NCBI RefSeq assembly: GCF_900109945.1 | Contig: NZ_FOBX01000013.1 | Span: forward strand, 62,001-126,000 | From: Bradyrhizobium sp. OK095 | GTDB lineage: Bacteria; Pseudomonadota; Alphaproteobacteria; Rhizobiales; Xanthobacteraceae | Length of the DNA stretch: 64,000 nucleotides | Direction: 5' to 3' | Shown here: one piece after another, positions 17,608 to 28,460 of the stretch | Layout: each line of letters starts with the position of its first letter | Numbering within the stretch: position 1 is the first letter of the stretch | Program-made: the position numbers and the translations under genes | The notes under the pieces: generated by a model | What the model saw: only the letters and a program-made list of their open reading frames with translations | Told to the model about the DNA's origin: nothing | Database searches by the model: none

Positions 17608-18474
17608 CTATCTGATCCCCTCGGCCACACGCGCAACTTTTCCTCCTGATTTCAGCTTTTTGCTGACGTCTTTTTTGGAATGCGGCATCAGTCCCCCGAG
17701 TGCCGCTTCGATGTTCCTTACCATCGCAAGCAGACGCGGTCCAATGTCGTTGATCAATCGCTCTTCCGTGAAGCGGAATGCCGGCGCGCCGCAATTGAAT
17801 GCGTAAGGCCCGGTTCCGTCGTTGAGCCTGAGCGCGACGCCGGCCGCGCCGATGTCGTCATGCCAGTCGCCGACCGAGATCGCGAAACCATGTTTCGCGA
17901 CGGTCTCGCCGGAGCGCTCCAGTCCGTCGCGCATTTTCGGCCAGCGGCTGCCGTAATGTTCGCGCAAGATACGCGACAGCTCGGCGCGATCCTCGTCGCC
18001 GAGCGCCCAGAAATAAGCCCGGCCCATCGCGCTGGTTGCAATCGGCACGCGGGAGCCGACGTCCAGTTGAACGCCGACCGTCTCGCTGCCACGGCTTTGC
18101 CCGAAATAGATCATGCTGTGACGGTCGCGGCCGCCGATTGCGACGGCGCCGCCGGTCGCGCGCATCATGTCCTCGCGAAACGGTTCGGACAAATGCCGAA
18201 CGCCGAGATTGGATAACGCTGCGTAACCGAGCGCCATGGCGGCCGGCGCGAGCTGGTACTTTTCAAAGCGGGGAACCGGCGTCAGATAGCCGAGCTTGGT
18301 CAACGTGTAGGTCAGCCGGGACACGGTGGGCTTGGGCAGGTTGGTCCGGGCTGCGATTTCCTGGTTGCCGAGAAGGCCGTCGCTGGGGTGGAATGCGCGC
18401 AATACGTCCAGTCCGCGGGAAAGCGCCACGACGAAATTCCGATCGGTCGCTGTCTTCTTTCCTGTACGCTTCAT
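17608..18474 (-). CDS. IclR family transcriptional regulator
   Basis: 288 residues from ATG 18474. The N-terminal winged helix (about 14-75) reads FVVALSRGLDVLRAF and NQEIAARTNLPKPTVSRLTYTL; the C-terminal GAF-like effector domain carries the family pattern. IclR proteins sense carboxylic or aromatic acids. The frame is open to 18621, but that would cover the intergenic control region and add residues unrelated to the family. It lies between the transporter operon (same strand, 66 bases downstream) and the divergent pim operon, so it probably regulates both. Confidence 0.9.
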   Translation of the reverse strand: MKRTGKKTATDRNFVVALSRGLDVLRAFHPSDGLLGNQEIAARTNLPKPTVSRLTYTLTKLGYLTPVPRFEKYQLAPAAMALGYAALSNLGVRHLSEPFREDMMRATGGAVAIGGRDRHSMIYFGQSRGSETVGVQLDVGSRVPIATSAMGRAYFWALGDEDRAELSRILREHYGSRWPKMRDGLERSGETVAKHGFAISVGDWHDDIGAAGVALRLNDGTGPYAFNCGAPAFRFTEERLINDIGPRLLAMVRNIEAALGGLMPHSKKDVSKKLKSGGKVARVAEGIR

Positions 18475-18501
18475 CCCTGATCTGCTTCTTGCGCGGAGTC
18501 G

Positions 18502-18530
18502 TTGACAATGTCCGTGCTTCAAAATAACCC
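18502..18530 (+). promoter_or_regulatory. Candidate promoter for the pim operon
   Basis: TTGACA at 18502-18507 and TAACCC at 18525-18530 with a 17-base spacer resemble a sigma-70 promoter directed at pimF. The -35 matches well; the -10 is weak, as expected for an activated or regulated promoter. Confidence 0.4.
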
Positions 18531-18541
18531 TGCCGTCAAGA

Positions 18542-18560
18542 TGCGGAATTAAATTCCGCA
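18542..18560. promoter_or_regulatory. 19-bp perfect palindrome, candidate IclR operator
   Basis: TGCGGAATTAAATTCCGCA has 9-base arms around one base. GGAAT..ATTCC cores are typical of IclR-family operators. It lies between the divergent iclR (18474) and pimF (18605) starts, just downstream of the candidate pim promoter, a position suited to repression. Confidence 0.7.
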
Positions 18561-18604
18561 CCGCGAAATCGAACAAAAGTACATCCCCACCAAGGAGGGA
18601 CACC

Positions 18605-20701
<2,097 letters not shown>

Positions 20702-20722
20702 TGGCGGCTTCGTCTCAACCCT

Positions 20723-20763
20723 CGTCATTCCGGGCGCGCGACTTCGTCGCGGCCCGGAATGGC
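20723..20763. repeat. Short palindromic intergenic hairpin
   Basis: CATTCCGGGC (20726-20735) and GCCCGGAATG (20752-20761) form a perfect 10-bp stem with an inner CGCGAC..GTCGCG pair. It sits between pimF and pimA and may attenuate transcription or stabilise mRNA. Confidence 0.75.
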
Positions 20764-20800
20764 GGTCTCTGTTAGTGGCTCGCTCAAGCAATCAAGAATA

Positions 20801-22480
20801 ATGACCCATCCCGGCGAACAGTTTTATCCCGAGGGCGTGCGCTGGGACGACACCATCGTCCAGGGCTCGCTGCCTGACCTGCTGTCGAAGGCCGCCGCCG
20901 AATACGGCCCGCGCACTGCGCTGGAATTCCGGGAACGTCCGATCACCTACACCGATCTCGCCGCGATGGCCGAGCGTGCGGCCGCTGCGTTCCTGCGCGC
21001 CGGCTGCGGCAAGGATACCTCCGTCGCGCTGTTCCTGGGCAACACGCCCGATCACCCCGTCAATTTCTTCGGTGCGCTGAAGGCAGGTAGCCGCGTCGCG
21101 CATCTGTCGCCGCTCGACGGTGAGATCGCGCTGACCCACAAGGTCTCCGATTCAGGCTCGCGCCTGCTCGTGACCTCCAATCTCGCCGCGCTGCTGCCGA
21201 CCGCGCTGAAATTCCTGGACAAGGGCCTGATCGATCGCCTCGTTGTCTGCGAGGACGACAATTGGGGCAAGGTCGGCACGCCGCAGGCCGCGATCCCGAA
21301 TGATCCCCGCATCGTCACCTTCAAGACTTTTGTCGAGGGCGCCACAGCACCCTCGCAGTGGCCGAAAGTCACAGCGGACGACGTTGCGCTGCTGCAATAC
21401 ACCGGCGGCACCACCGGCCTGCCCAAGGGCGCGATGCTCACTCACGGCAATCTCACCTCGGCGGTGTCGATCTACGATGTCTGGGGCAAGCCGGGGCGCG
21501 CGGCTCGCGGCGGTGTCGTTGAGCGCGTGATCTGCGTGCTGCCGCTGTTCCACATCTACGCACTCACCGTCGTGCTGCTGTCCGCGCTCAGCCGCGGCAA
21601 TTTGATCTCGCTCCACCAGCGCTTTGATGTTGAAGCGGTGATGCGCGATATCGAAGTCAAGCGTGCCACTTACTTTCCGGGCGTGCCGACGATGTGGATC
21701 GCGATCGCAGCGCTCCCCGATCTCGACAAGCGCGACTTCTCTTCGCTCGTCACCATCGGCTCTGGCGGTGCGCCGCTGCCGGTGGAGATCGCAAGTTTCT
21801 TCGAACGCAAAATAGGCAAGAAGCTCAAGAGCGGCTGGGGCATGACCGAGACCTGCTCGCCCGGCACCGGCCATCCGCCGACAGGCCCCGACAAGCCCGG
21901 CTCGATCGGCCTGATGCTGCCTAGCATCGAGATGGACGTCGTCGCGCTGGAAGATCCAAGCAGGGTGCTGCCGCCGGGCGAAGTCGGCGAGATCCGCATC
22001 AAGGGCCCGAACGTCACCCAGGGCTACTGGAATAAGCCAAATGAATCCGCGGAATCCTTTGCCGACGGCCGCTTCCTCACCGGCGACATCGGCTATGTCG
22101 ACACCGACGGCTATTTCTTCCTGGTCGATCGCAAGAAGGACATGATCATCTCGGGCGGCTTCAACGTCTATCCGCAGATGATCGAGCAGGCGATCTACAC
22201 CATTCCAGGCGTGCACGAGGTGATCGTGCTCGGCATTCCCGACCAGTATCGCGGCGAGGCGGCAAAAGCCTTCATCAAGCTCAAGCCGGACGCAAAGCCG
22301 TTCTCGCTCGACGAGCTGCGCGCGCAGCTTGCCGGCAAGGTCGGCAAGCACGAATTGCCTGTAGAGGTCGCGTTCGTCGACGATCTGCCGCGCACGCCGG
22401 TCGGAAAATTGTCGCGCCACGAATTGCGCCAGCAGCAAAAACCGTCACAATCCACGAAACTCGCATCGACGATAAGATAA
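20801..22480 (+). CDS. pimA: Dicarboxylate--CoA ligase (PimA-like)
   Basis: 559 residues from ATG 20801. Adenylate-forming ligase: P-loop-like YTGGTTGLPKGAMLTHGN near residue 200, GWGMTETCSP adenine site, LTGDIGY and DRKKDMIISGGFNVYP hinge, and C-terminal RTPVGKLSRHELR with the catalytic lysine at about 536, a residue acetylated by Pat in related ligases. It activates a (di)carboxylic acid to its CoA ester with ATP. Position between pimF and the paired acyl-CoA dehydrogenases matches the pim operon. The frame is open to 20759 but those codons lie in the repeat. Confidence 0.87.
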   Translation: MTHPGEQFYPEGVRWDDTIVQGSLPDLLSKAAAEYGPRTALEFRERPITYTDLAAMAERAAAAFLRAGCGKDTSVALFLGNTPDHPVNFFGALKAGSRVAHLSPLDGEIALTHKVSDSGSRLLVTSNLAALLPTALKFLDKGLIDRLVVCEDDNWGKVGTPQAAIPNDPRIVTFKTFVEGATAPSQWPKVTADDVALLQYTGGTTGLPKGAMLTHGNLTSAVSIYDVWGKPGRAARGGVVERVICVLPLFHIYALTVVLLSALSRGNLISLHQRFDVEAVMRDIEVKRATYFPGVPTMWIAIAALPDLDKRDFSSLVTIGSGGAPLPVEIASFFERKIGKKLKSGWGMTETCSPGTGHPPTGPDKPGSIGLMLPSIEMDVVALEDPSRVLPPGEVGEIRIKGPNVTQGYWNKPNESAESFADGRFLTGDIGYVDTDGYFFLVDRKKDMIISGGFNVYPQMIEQAIYTIPGVHEVIVLGIPDQYRGEAAKAFIKLKPDAKPFSLDELRAQLAGKVGKHELPVEVAFVDDLPRTPVGKLSRHELRQQQKPSQSTKLASTIR

Positions 22481-22503
22481 CAATAGGCTCACAGGAGGAT
22501 CCG

Positions 22504-23694
22504 ATGGATCTCGCATTCACGAAAGAAGAGCAGGCGTTTCGCGAGGAAGTGCGGACATTCTTCCGCGGCAACGTGCCGCCGGATACGCGGCGCAAGCTGG
22601 TCGAGGGCCGCCACCTCTCGAAGGACGAGATGGTGACGTGGTGGCGTATCCTCAACAAGAAGGGCTGGGGCACCAGCCACTGGCCGACGCAATATGGCGG
22701 TACTGGCTGGACCAGCGTGCAGCACTACATCTTCAACGAAGAGCTGCAGTCCTATCCGGCGCCGCAGCCGCTTGCCTTCGGCGTCAGCATGGTCGGCCCC
22801 GTCATCTACACTTTTGGCAATGAAGCGCAGAAGAAACAGTATCTGCCGCGCATCGCCAATGTCGACGATTGGTGGTGCCAGGGTTTTTCGGAGCCCGGCT
22901 CCGGCTCCGACCTCGCCTCGCTCAAGACCAAGGCCGAGCGCAAGGGCGACAAGTGGATCATCAACGGCCAGAAGACCTGGACCACGCTGGCCCAGCACGC
23001 CGACATGATCTTCTGCCTCTGCCGCACCGATGCGACCGCGAAGAAGCAGATGGGCATTTCCTTTATCGTCTTCGACATGAAGTCGAAGGGCGTCACCGTG
23101 CGCCCGATCCAGACCATCGACGGCGGGCTCGAAGTCAACGAAGTCTTCTTCGATGACGTCGAGGTGCCCTACGAGAATTTGATCGGCGAGGAGAACAAGG
23201 GCTGGGATTACGCCAAATTCCTGCTCGGCAATGAGCGCACCGGTATCGCCCGCGTCGGCGTCTCCAAGGAACGGTTGCGCCGCATCCGAGATCTGGCCTC
23301 CAAGGTCGAGTCCGGCGGCAAGCCGATCATCCAGGACGCCGCCTTCCGCGAAAAGCTCGCGGCCTGCGAGATCGAGCTGAAGGCGCTCGAGCTGACGCAG
23401 TTGCGCGTCGTCGCGGATGAAGGCAAGCACGGCAAGGGCAAGCCCAATCCGGCCTCGTCTGTGCTGAAGATCAAGGGCTCCGAGATCCAGCAGACCACCA
23501 CCGAGCTGTTGATGGAAGTGATCGGCCCGTTCGCCGCGCCCTACGATGTGCACGGCGACGACGGTTCGAACGAAGCCATGGACTGGACCGCCCAGATCGC
23601 GCCGAGCTACTTCAACAACCGCAAGGTCTCGATCTACGGCGGCTCCAACGAGATCCAGCGCAACATCATCGCCAAGGCGGTGCTGGGACTTTGA
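22504..23694 (+). CDS. pimC: Acyl-CoA dehydrogenase, pimeloyl-CoA dehydrogenase large-subunit type (PimC-like)
   Basis: 396 residues from ATG 22504 after a strong AGGAGG. It has the acyl-CoA dehydrogenase fold: N-terminal helical domain, FSEPGSGSDLASLKTKA flavin/substrate loop near residue 125-140, central beta domain (KWIINGQKTWTT), and C-terminal YGGSNEIQRNIIAKAVLGL. Together with the next dehydrogenase it forms the large/small pair assigned to pimeloyl-CoA oxidation in R. palustris. It is FAD-dependent and makes the 2,3-enoyl-CoA; electrons pass to ETF. Confidence 0.87.
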   Translation: MDLAFTKEEQAFREEVRTFFRGNVPPDTRRKLVEGRHLSKDEMVTWWRILNKKGWGTSHWPTQYGGTGWTSVQHYIFNEELQSYPAPQPLAFGVSMVGPVIYTFGNEAQKKQYLPRIANVDDWWCQGFSEPGSGSDLASLKTKAERKGDKWIINGQKTWTTLAQHADMIFCLCRTDATAKKQMGISFIVFDMKSKGVTVRPIQTIDGGLEVNEVFFDDVEVPYENLIGEENKGWDYAKFLLGNERTGIARVGVSKERLRRIRDLASKVESGGKPIIQDAAFREKLAACEIELKALELTQLRVVADEGKHGKGKPNPASSVLKIKGSEIQQTTTELLMEVIGPFAAPYDVHGDDGSNEAMDWTAQIAPSYFNNRKVSIYGGSNEIQRNIIAKAVLGL

Positions 23695-23697
23695 TGC

Positions 23698-23845
23698 TCT
23701 CTCCTCCCTCGCCCCGCACTTGCGGGGAGAGGGTTGGGGTGAGGGGCATCTCTCAACACGAGAGGTCGTCGTGGGACCTGTACCCCCTCACCCGGATCGC
23801 CGAGGCGATCCGACCTCTCCCCGCAAGCGGGGCGAGGTGAAGAGG
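23698..23845. repeat. Palindromic intergenic repeat (family C)
   Basis: CTCGCCCCGCACTTGCGGGGAG and CTCTCCCCGCAAGCGGGGCGAG pair as outer arms, with GGGTGAGGGGCATC/TACCCCCTCACCC inside. Same design as 4020-4171. It interrupts the pimC-pimD spacer (194 bases). Confidence 0.8.
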
Positions 23846-23888
23846 AGCCCGACGCAACGCAGACAATTGTGACTTTGAGGAAACAGAA

Positions 23889-25031
23889 ATGGATTTTGAT
23901 CTGAACGAGGAGCAGCGGCTTCTCAAGGACAGCATCGACGGCCTGCTGACCGATTCATACGATTTCGAGAGCCGCAAGAAATACATGAAAGAGAAGGGCG
24001 GCTGGAGCAAAGCCGTCTGGGGCAAGCTCGCCGAGCAGGGCCTGCTCGGCCTGCCCTTCGCGGAGGCCGATGGCGGCTTCGGTGGCGGCGGCGTCGAGAC
24101 CATGATCGTGATGGAGGCGCTCGGCAAGGCGCTGGTGCTCGAGCCGTATCTGGCAACGGTCGTGATCGGCGGCGGCTTCCTCCGCCATGCCGGCACCGAC
24201 GCGCAGAAGGCCGCGCATGTGCCCGGGATCATCGACGGCAGCAAGACGCTGGCGTTCGCCCAGCTCGAGAAGAACTCGCGCTACGATCTGTTCGATGTCT
24301 CGACGACGGCGAAGAAGAAGGGCGATGGCTGGGTCATCGACGGCGAAAAATTCGTCGTGCTCAACGGCGAGAACGCGGAGATCCTGATCGTCACCGCGCG
24401 CACCAAGGGCGACCGCCGCGACAAGAGCGGCATCGGCGTGTTCCTGGTGCCGGCGAGTGCCAAGGGCGTGACGAAGAAATCGTACCCGACCCAGGACGGC
24501 CTGCACGCTGCCGACATCACGTTTACGGGTGTCGAGGTCGGCGCGGATGCCGCGCTCGGCAATCCCGACGACTCACTCGCCCTGATCGAGCGTGTGGTCG
24601 ACGAAGCCCGCGTCGCGCTCTGCGCCGAGGCGGTCGGCCTGATGGACGAGTCGCTCAAGACCACGGTCGAGTACATCAAGACGCGCAAGCAATTCGGCGT
24701 CGCGATCGGCTCGTTCCAGTCGCTGCAGCATCGCGCCTCCGACATGTTCGTCGCTGCCGAGCAGGCCCGCTCGATGTCGATGTTCGCGACAATGGCCGGT
24801 GAGTTCGAGGACGCCAGCGAGCGCTCCAACGCCATCGCTGCCGCCAAGGTGCAGATCGGCAAGTCGCTGAAATACGTCGGACAGCAGGCGATCCAGCTCC
24901 ACGGCGGTATCGGCATGACCATGGAGGCGAAGATCGGCCACTATTTCAAGCGCCTCACCATGATCGAGAACAGCTTTGGCGACACCGACTACCACCAGCG
25001 TCGCGTCGCGGATGGTGGCGGGTTGATCTAG
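23889..25031 (+). CDS. pimD: Acyl-CoA dehydrogenase, pimeloyl-CoA dehydrogenase small-subunit type (PimD-like)
   Basis: 380 residues from ATG 23889 with GAGGAAA upstream. MDFDLNEEQRLLKDSIDGLL is a typical acyl-CoA dehydrogenase N-terminus; GDGWVIDGEKFVVLNGENAE and the C-terminal QQAIQLHGGIGMTMEAKIGHYFKRL (the ETF/FAD-contact motif) confirm the family. It pairs with the preceding gene, probably as a heteromeric dehydrogenase for dicarboxyl-CoA substrates. Confidence 0.87.
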   Translation: MDFDLNEEQRLLKDSIDGLLTDSYDFESRKKYMKEKGGWSKAVWGKLAEQGLLGLPFAEADGGFGGGGVETMIVMEALGKALVLEPYLATVVIGGGFLRHAGTDAQKAAHVPGIIDGSKTLAFAQLEKNSRYDLFDVSTTAKKKGDGWVIDGEKFVVLNGENAEILIVTARTKGDRRDKSGIGVFLVPASAKGVTKKSYPTQDGLHAADITFTGVEVGADAALGNPDDSLALIERVVDEARVALCAEAVGLMDESLKTTVEYIKTRKQFGVAIGSFQSLQHRASDMFVAAEQARSMSMFATMAGEFEDASERSNAIAAAKVQIGKSLKYVGQQAIQLHGGIGMTMEAKIGHYFKRLTMIENSFGDTDYHQRRVADGGGLI

Positions 25032-25041
25032 CCACTTCCTT

Positions 25042-25127
25042 CGTCATTGCGAGCGAAGCGAAGCAATCCAGGATCTCTCCGCGGAGATAGTCTGGATTGC
25101 TTCGTCGCTTCGCTCCTCGCAATGACG
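25042..25127. repeat. Palindromic intergenic repeat (family D)
   Basis: CGTCATTGCGAGCGAAGCG and CGCTTCGCTCCTCGCAATGACGG are inverted arms with GCAATCCAGGAT/AGTCTGGATTGC inside. A close copy is at 33565-33644. Confidence 0.85.
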
Positions 25128-25158
25128 GAGTTTATGGAAACAACGGAGGCCAACAACA

Positions 25159-25932
25159 ATGAAAAACACCCCGTTCGATCTCACCGGCAAGGTCGCCATC
25201 GTCACCGGCTCCAGCCGCGGCATCGGCCGCTCCTCGGCCGAGCTGCTCGCAAAGCTCGGCGCAAAAGTCGTGGTCTCATCGCGCAAGGTCGACGCCTGCA
25301 AGGAAGTCGCCGACGGCATCAATGCTTCAGGCGGCGATGCCACCGTCATCCCCTGCAACATCGCGCGCAAAGCCGAGGTCGAGGCGCTGGTCGCGGGCAC
25401 GATCAAGCATTACGGCAAGATCGACATCCTCGTCTGCAACGCCGCAGTCAATCCGTACTACGGCCCGCTGCTCGACATCACCGACGAGGCCTTCGACAAG
25501 ATCATGGGCTCGAACGTCAAGAGCAACATCTGGCTCTCCGCGCTGGCGATCCCGCAGATGGCCGAGCGCGGCAACGGTTCGGTCATCATCATCTCCTCGA
25601 TCGGCGGCTTGCGCGGCTCCACCGTGATCGGCGCCTACGGCATCTCCAAGGCCGCCGACTTCGCGCTATGTCGTTCGCTCGCCGGCGAATGGGGCCCGAA
25701 AGGCGTCCGCGTCAACTGCATCGCCCCCGGCCTCGTCAAGACCGATTTCGCCCGCGCGCTCTGGGAAGACGAAGCCAACCTCAAGCGCCGCACCGCCACC
25801 ACGCCGCTGCGCCGCATCGGCGAACCGGATGAGATCGCGGGTGCCGTGGCGTATCTTGCCTCCGATGCGTCGAGCTTCATGACCGGCCAGACCATCGTCA
25901 TCGACGGCGGCGTGACGACAGCAGCGACGTAA
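25159..25932 (+). CDS. Short-chain dehydrogenase/reductase
   Basis: 257 residues. The NAD(P) motif TGSSRGIG lies near residues 14-21, CNAAVNP near 90, the catalytic YGISK near 155-159, and the C-terminal DGGVTTA is usual for classical SDRs. It reduces or oxidises a hydroxy/keto group; the substrate is not predictable. It lies 127 bases after pimD across a repeat and before glpK on the same strand. It may supply a 3-hydroxyacyl-CoA or 3-oxoacyl step for the pim pathway, but that is positional inference. Confidence 0.85.
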   Translation: MKNTPFDLTGKVAIVTGSSRGIGRSSAELLAKLGAKVVVSSRKVDACKEVADGINASGGDATVIPCNIARKAEVEALVAGTIKHYGKIDILVCNAAVNPYYGPLLDITDEAFDKIMGSNVKSNIWLSALAIPQMAERGNGSVIIISSIGGLRGSTVIGAYGISKAADFALCRSLAGEWGPKGVRVNCIAPGLVKTDFARALWEDEANLKRRTATTPLRRIGEPDEIAGAVAYLASDASSFMTGQTIVIDGGVTTAAT

Positions 25933-25940
25933 GCGGATCG

Positions 25941-26060
25941 TGTCCCGGACGCGGCGCAGCGCGAAGCGTTGCGACGCAGAGCCGGGACCCAGCACAGCCT
26001 CTGCGATGGGCCCCGGCTTAGCAGCGCACCGCTAACGCGCTGCGCCGCATCCGGGGCACG
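25941..26060. repeat. Palindromic intergenic repeat (family B)
   Basis: GTGTCCCGGACGCGGCGCAG and CTGCGCCGCATCCGGGGCAC form imperfect outer arms with inner GAGCCGGGACCC/GGGCCCCGGCTT. Related to 2210-2356 and 31254-31381. Confidence 0.8.
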
Positions 26061-26147
26061 GAGACCTACCTTGACCTTCCCGCCCTAATCCGCTCCCTTT
26101 GGCGCGACACAATGACCCCCCACCGGGAAACGCCAAGGTAAGCTTCC

Positions 26148-27650
26148 ATGTCTTTCGTCCTCGCCATCGACCAGGGCACCACCTCCTCGCGCGCGATTGT
26201 TTTTCGCAGCGACATCTCGATCGCGGCGCGCGCGCAGCAGGAGTTTCCGCAGCATTTTCCGGCGTCGGGCTGGGTCGAGCACGAGCCGGAGGACATCTGG
26301 ACCTCGACAGTGATGGTCTGCCGCGACGCGATCGAGCAGGCCGGCATCGGGCCTAAGGACATCGCGGCGATCGGCATCACCAACCAGCGCGAGACCACCG
26401 TGGTGTGGGACCGCGCCACCGGCCAGGCCGTGCACCGCGCCATCGTCTGGCAGGACCGCCGCACTGCCGACATCTGCGCAAAACTGAAAGCGGAAGGCCG
26501 CGAGCCCGTGATCTCGCAAAAGACCGGCCTGATCATCGATCCCTATTTTTCCGGCACCAAGGTCGCATGGATCCTTGATCACGTGCCCGGCGCCCGCGCG
26601 CGCGCCGCGCGCGGCGAGCTGATGTTCGGCACCGTCGATTGCTATCTGCTGTGGCGCCTCACCGGCGGCAAGGTGCACGCCACCGACGCCACCAACGCCT
26701 CGCGCACGCTGCTGTTCAACATCCACACCGGCGAATGGGACGACGAACTGCTGGAAATCCTGCGCGTGCCGCGCTCGATGCTGCCTGAGGTCAAGGATTC
26801 GTCCGCCCGCTTCGGCGAAAGCGTGCCTGATCTCTTTGGCGGCGCGATTGCCATCTCCGGCATCGCCGGCGACCAGCAGGCTGCCACCATTGGTCAAGCC
26901 TGCTTCCGCCCCGGCATGATGAAGTCGACCTACGGCACCGGCTGTTTTGCCTTGCTCAACACCGGCACCACGCCTGTCGTGTCGAAGAACAAGCTGCTCA
27001 CCACCATCGCCTACCAGCTCGGGGGAAAACGCACCTACGCGCTGGAGGGCTCGATCTTCGTCGCGGGCTCCGCGGTGCAATGGCTGCGCGACGGCCTCGG
27101 CATCATCAAGCACGCCGCTGAGACCGGCCCGCTCGCGGACCAATCCGATTCCATGCAGAGCGTCTATCTGGTCCCGGCCTTCGTCGGCATGGGCGCGCCC
27201 TACTGGAATCCGCGCGTGCGCGGCGCGCTGTTCGGCCTCACCCGCAACACCGGCCCCGCCGAGCTCGCCCACGCCGCACTGGAAAGCGTCTGCTACCAGA
27301 CGTTTGACCTGTGGGCGGCGATGCGCGCCGATTGGCCGAGCTCGGAAACCGCCAGCGTCGTGCTGCGCGTCGACGGCGGCATGACCGCGTCCGACTGGAC
27401 CATGCAGCGCCTCGCCGATCTGCTCGATGCGCCGGTCGATCGTCCGGTGATCCAGGAGACGACAGCGCTGGGGGCGGCATACCTCGCCGGCCTCCAGGCC
27501 GGCGTCTATCCCGAGCCGACAAAATTCGCCGACAACTGGCGCCTGGAGCACCGCTTCAAGCCGAACATGAGTCAGGCGACACGGGAGCGGAAGCTTGCGG
27601 GATGGGCGAGGGCGGTGAAGGGCGTGCTCGCGAGCGACGAGGGGGAGTGA
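26148..27650 (+). CDS. glpK: Glycerol kinase
   Basis: 500 residues, normal for GlpK (about 500). FGGY family: ATP-binding DQGTTSSRAIVF near residue 8, FSGTKVAWILD, TYGTGCFALLNTG near 260, PAFVGMGAPYWNPRVRG near 345, and LRVDGGMTASDWTMQ near 405. It phosphorylates glycerol to sn-glycerol 3-phosphate in the cytosol. No glpF/glpD partners are adjacent. Its last 30 codons recur in diverged form at 28674-28760, downstream of an inserted gene. Confidence 0.95.
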   Translation: MSFVLAIDQGTTSSRAIVFRSDISIAARAQQEFPQHFPASGWVEHEPEDIWTSTVMVCRDAIEQAGIGPKDIAAIGITNQRETTVVWDRATGQAVHRAIVWQDRRTADICAKLKAEGREPVISQKTGLIIDPYFSGTKVAWILDHVPGARARAARGELMFGTVDCYLLWRLTGGKVHATDATNASRTLLFNIHTGEWDDELLEILRVPRSMLPEVKDSSARFGESVPDLFGGAIAISGIAGDQQAATIGQACFRPGMMKSTYGTGCFALLNTGTTPVVSKNKLLTTIAYQLGGKRTYALEGSIFVAGSAVQWLRDGLGIIKHAAETGPLADQSDSMQSVYLVPAFVGMGAPYWNPRVRGALFGLTRNTGPAELAHAALESVCYQTFDLWAAMRADWPSSETASVVLRVDGGMTASDWTMQRLADLLDAPVDRPVIQETTALGAAYLAGLQAGVYPEPTKFADNWRLEHRFKPNMSQATRERKLAGWARAVKGVLASDEGE

Positions 27651-27683
27651 GTAGTCAAGGTAGGCGATATCCTATCGACCACG

Positions 27684-28430
27684 TCAATGTAGTTTTCTAA
27701 TGAGCTGTTCGAAGACTGTTTCTGGTAGGCCTAGCTGATAGAGAAGCGTTACCAGTGCGCCAACGGTCAAGATTCCTGCGCCATGCCCCAATGTGGACGC
27801 ATATCGGCCGAGAAACGTATTGATGTGCCGCTTCGTGCTAGCGACGGGACCTCGAAGCACAGTAGTGTCCTCCGCCCGTCGCTTCGGAAAACGTCTTACT
27901 GTTTCAAGATACGAATTCAAGTGACGCAGCTCGACGACCAACTTTCGTATCTCATCAAGGTAGTCGGGGCTATCTAACAGCAACAGGGGAGGTGGTTCGT
28001 TGTGCTGCCGCAGAACGTCGTATTCGAGCGCCTCGTCGAACGCCGCGATAACAAGTCTTGAATGAAACAATGCTTGACGGACACTTCTAATTACGACCGT
28101 GCCCTGCTCGGTCGCAATCGAACTCCGATTTCCTCCATTCTTGAGGTAGAGTTGTAAAGCCTCTAGTGCGGCTTGGGCTCTCGTTTGATCCTTCCTCTGC
28201 GCGTGCTTATCAAGCGCTGTCAGTAGTTGGTCGTTTACGTAAACAACTATGCGCGACTGAAAAGCGCGAGTCTTCTTTGCGGAACCGATCGTGTCAATTT
28301 GGGAGCTTGACCGAGGCTTATGCCGCGCTGGCCCTTTGTGATCAGTTTTCGAGCCTCTTGATCGTTTCCGAGCTACCGGCTCTACATATCTTCCTTGCGC
28401 TTTTGTCCCCGGCTTCTTCGATTTCGCCAC
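27684..28430 (-). CDS. Unknown protein with ribbon-helix-helix-like segment
   Basis: About 248 residues if started at GTG 28430 (GAGGA just upstream); a TTG at 28460 adds ten. The N-terminal 60 residues are Lys/Arg-rich and low complexity. Residues about 58-97 (SRIVVYVNDQLLTALDKHAQ..) resemble a ribbon-helix-helix beta strand and helix pair. The C-terminal 30 residues include a hydrophobic stretch (GAGILTVGALVTLLYQLGL). Base composition is clearly less GC-rich than the neighbours, suggesting transfer. It is convergent with glpK, whose stop is 33 bases away. No function is assigned; a DNA-binding accessory protein of a mobile patch is a guess. Confidence 0.55.
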   Translation of the reverse strand: MAKSKKPGTKAQGRYVEPVARKRSRGSKTDHKGPARHKPRSSSQIDTIGSAKKTRAFQSRIVVYVNDQLLTALDKHAQRKDQTRAQAALEALQLYLKNGGNRSSIATEQGTVVIRSVRQALFHSRLVIAAFDEALEYDVLRQHNEPPPLLLLDSPDYLDEIRKLVVELRHLNSYLETVRRFPKRRAEDTTVLRGPVASTKRHINTFLGRYASTLGHGAGILTVGALVTLLYQLGLPETVFEQLIRKLH

Positions 28431-28460
28431 CACGTCCTCGTTTGTCCACTCTTTAACCAA

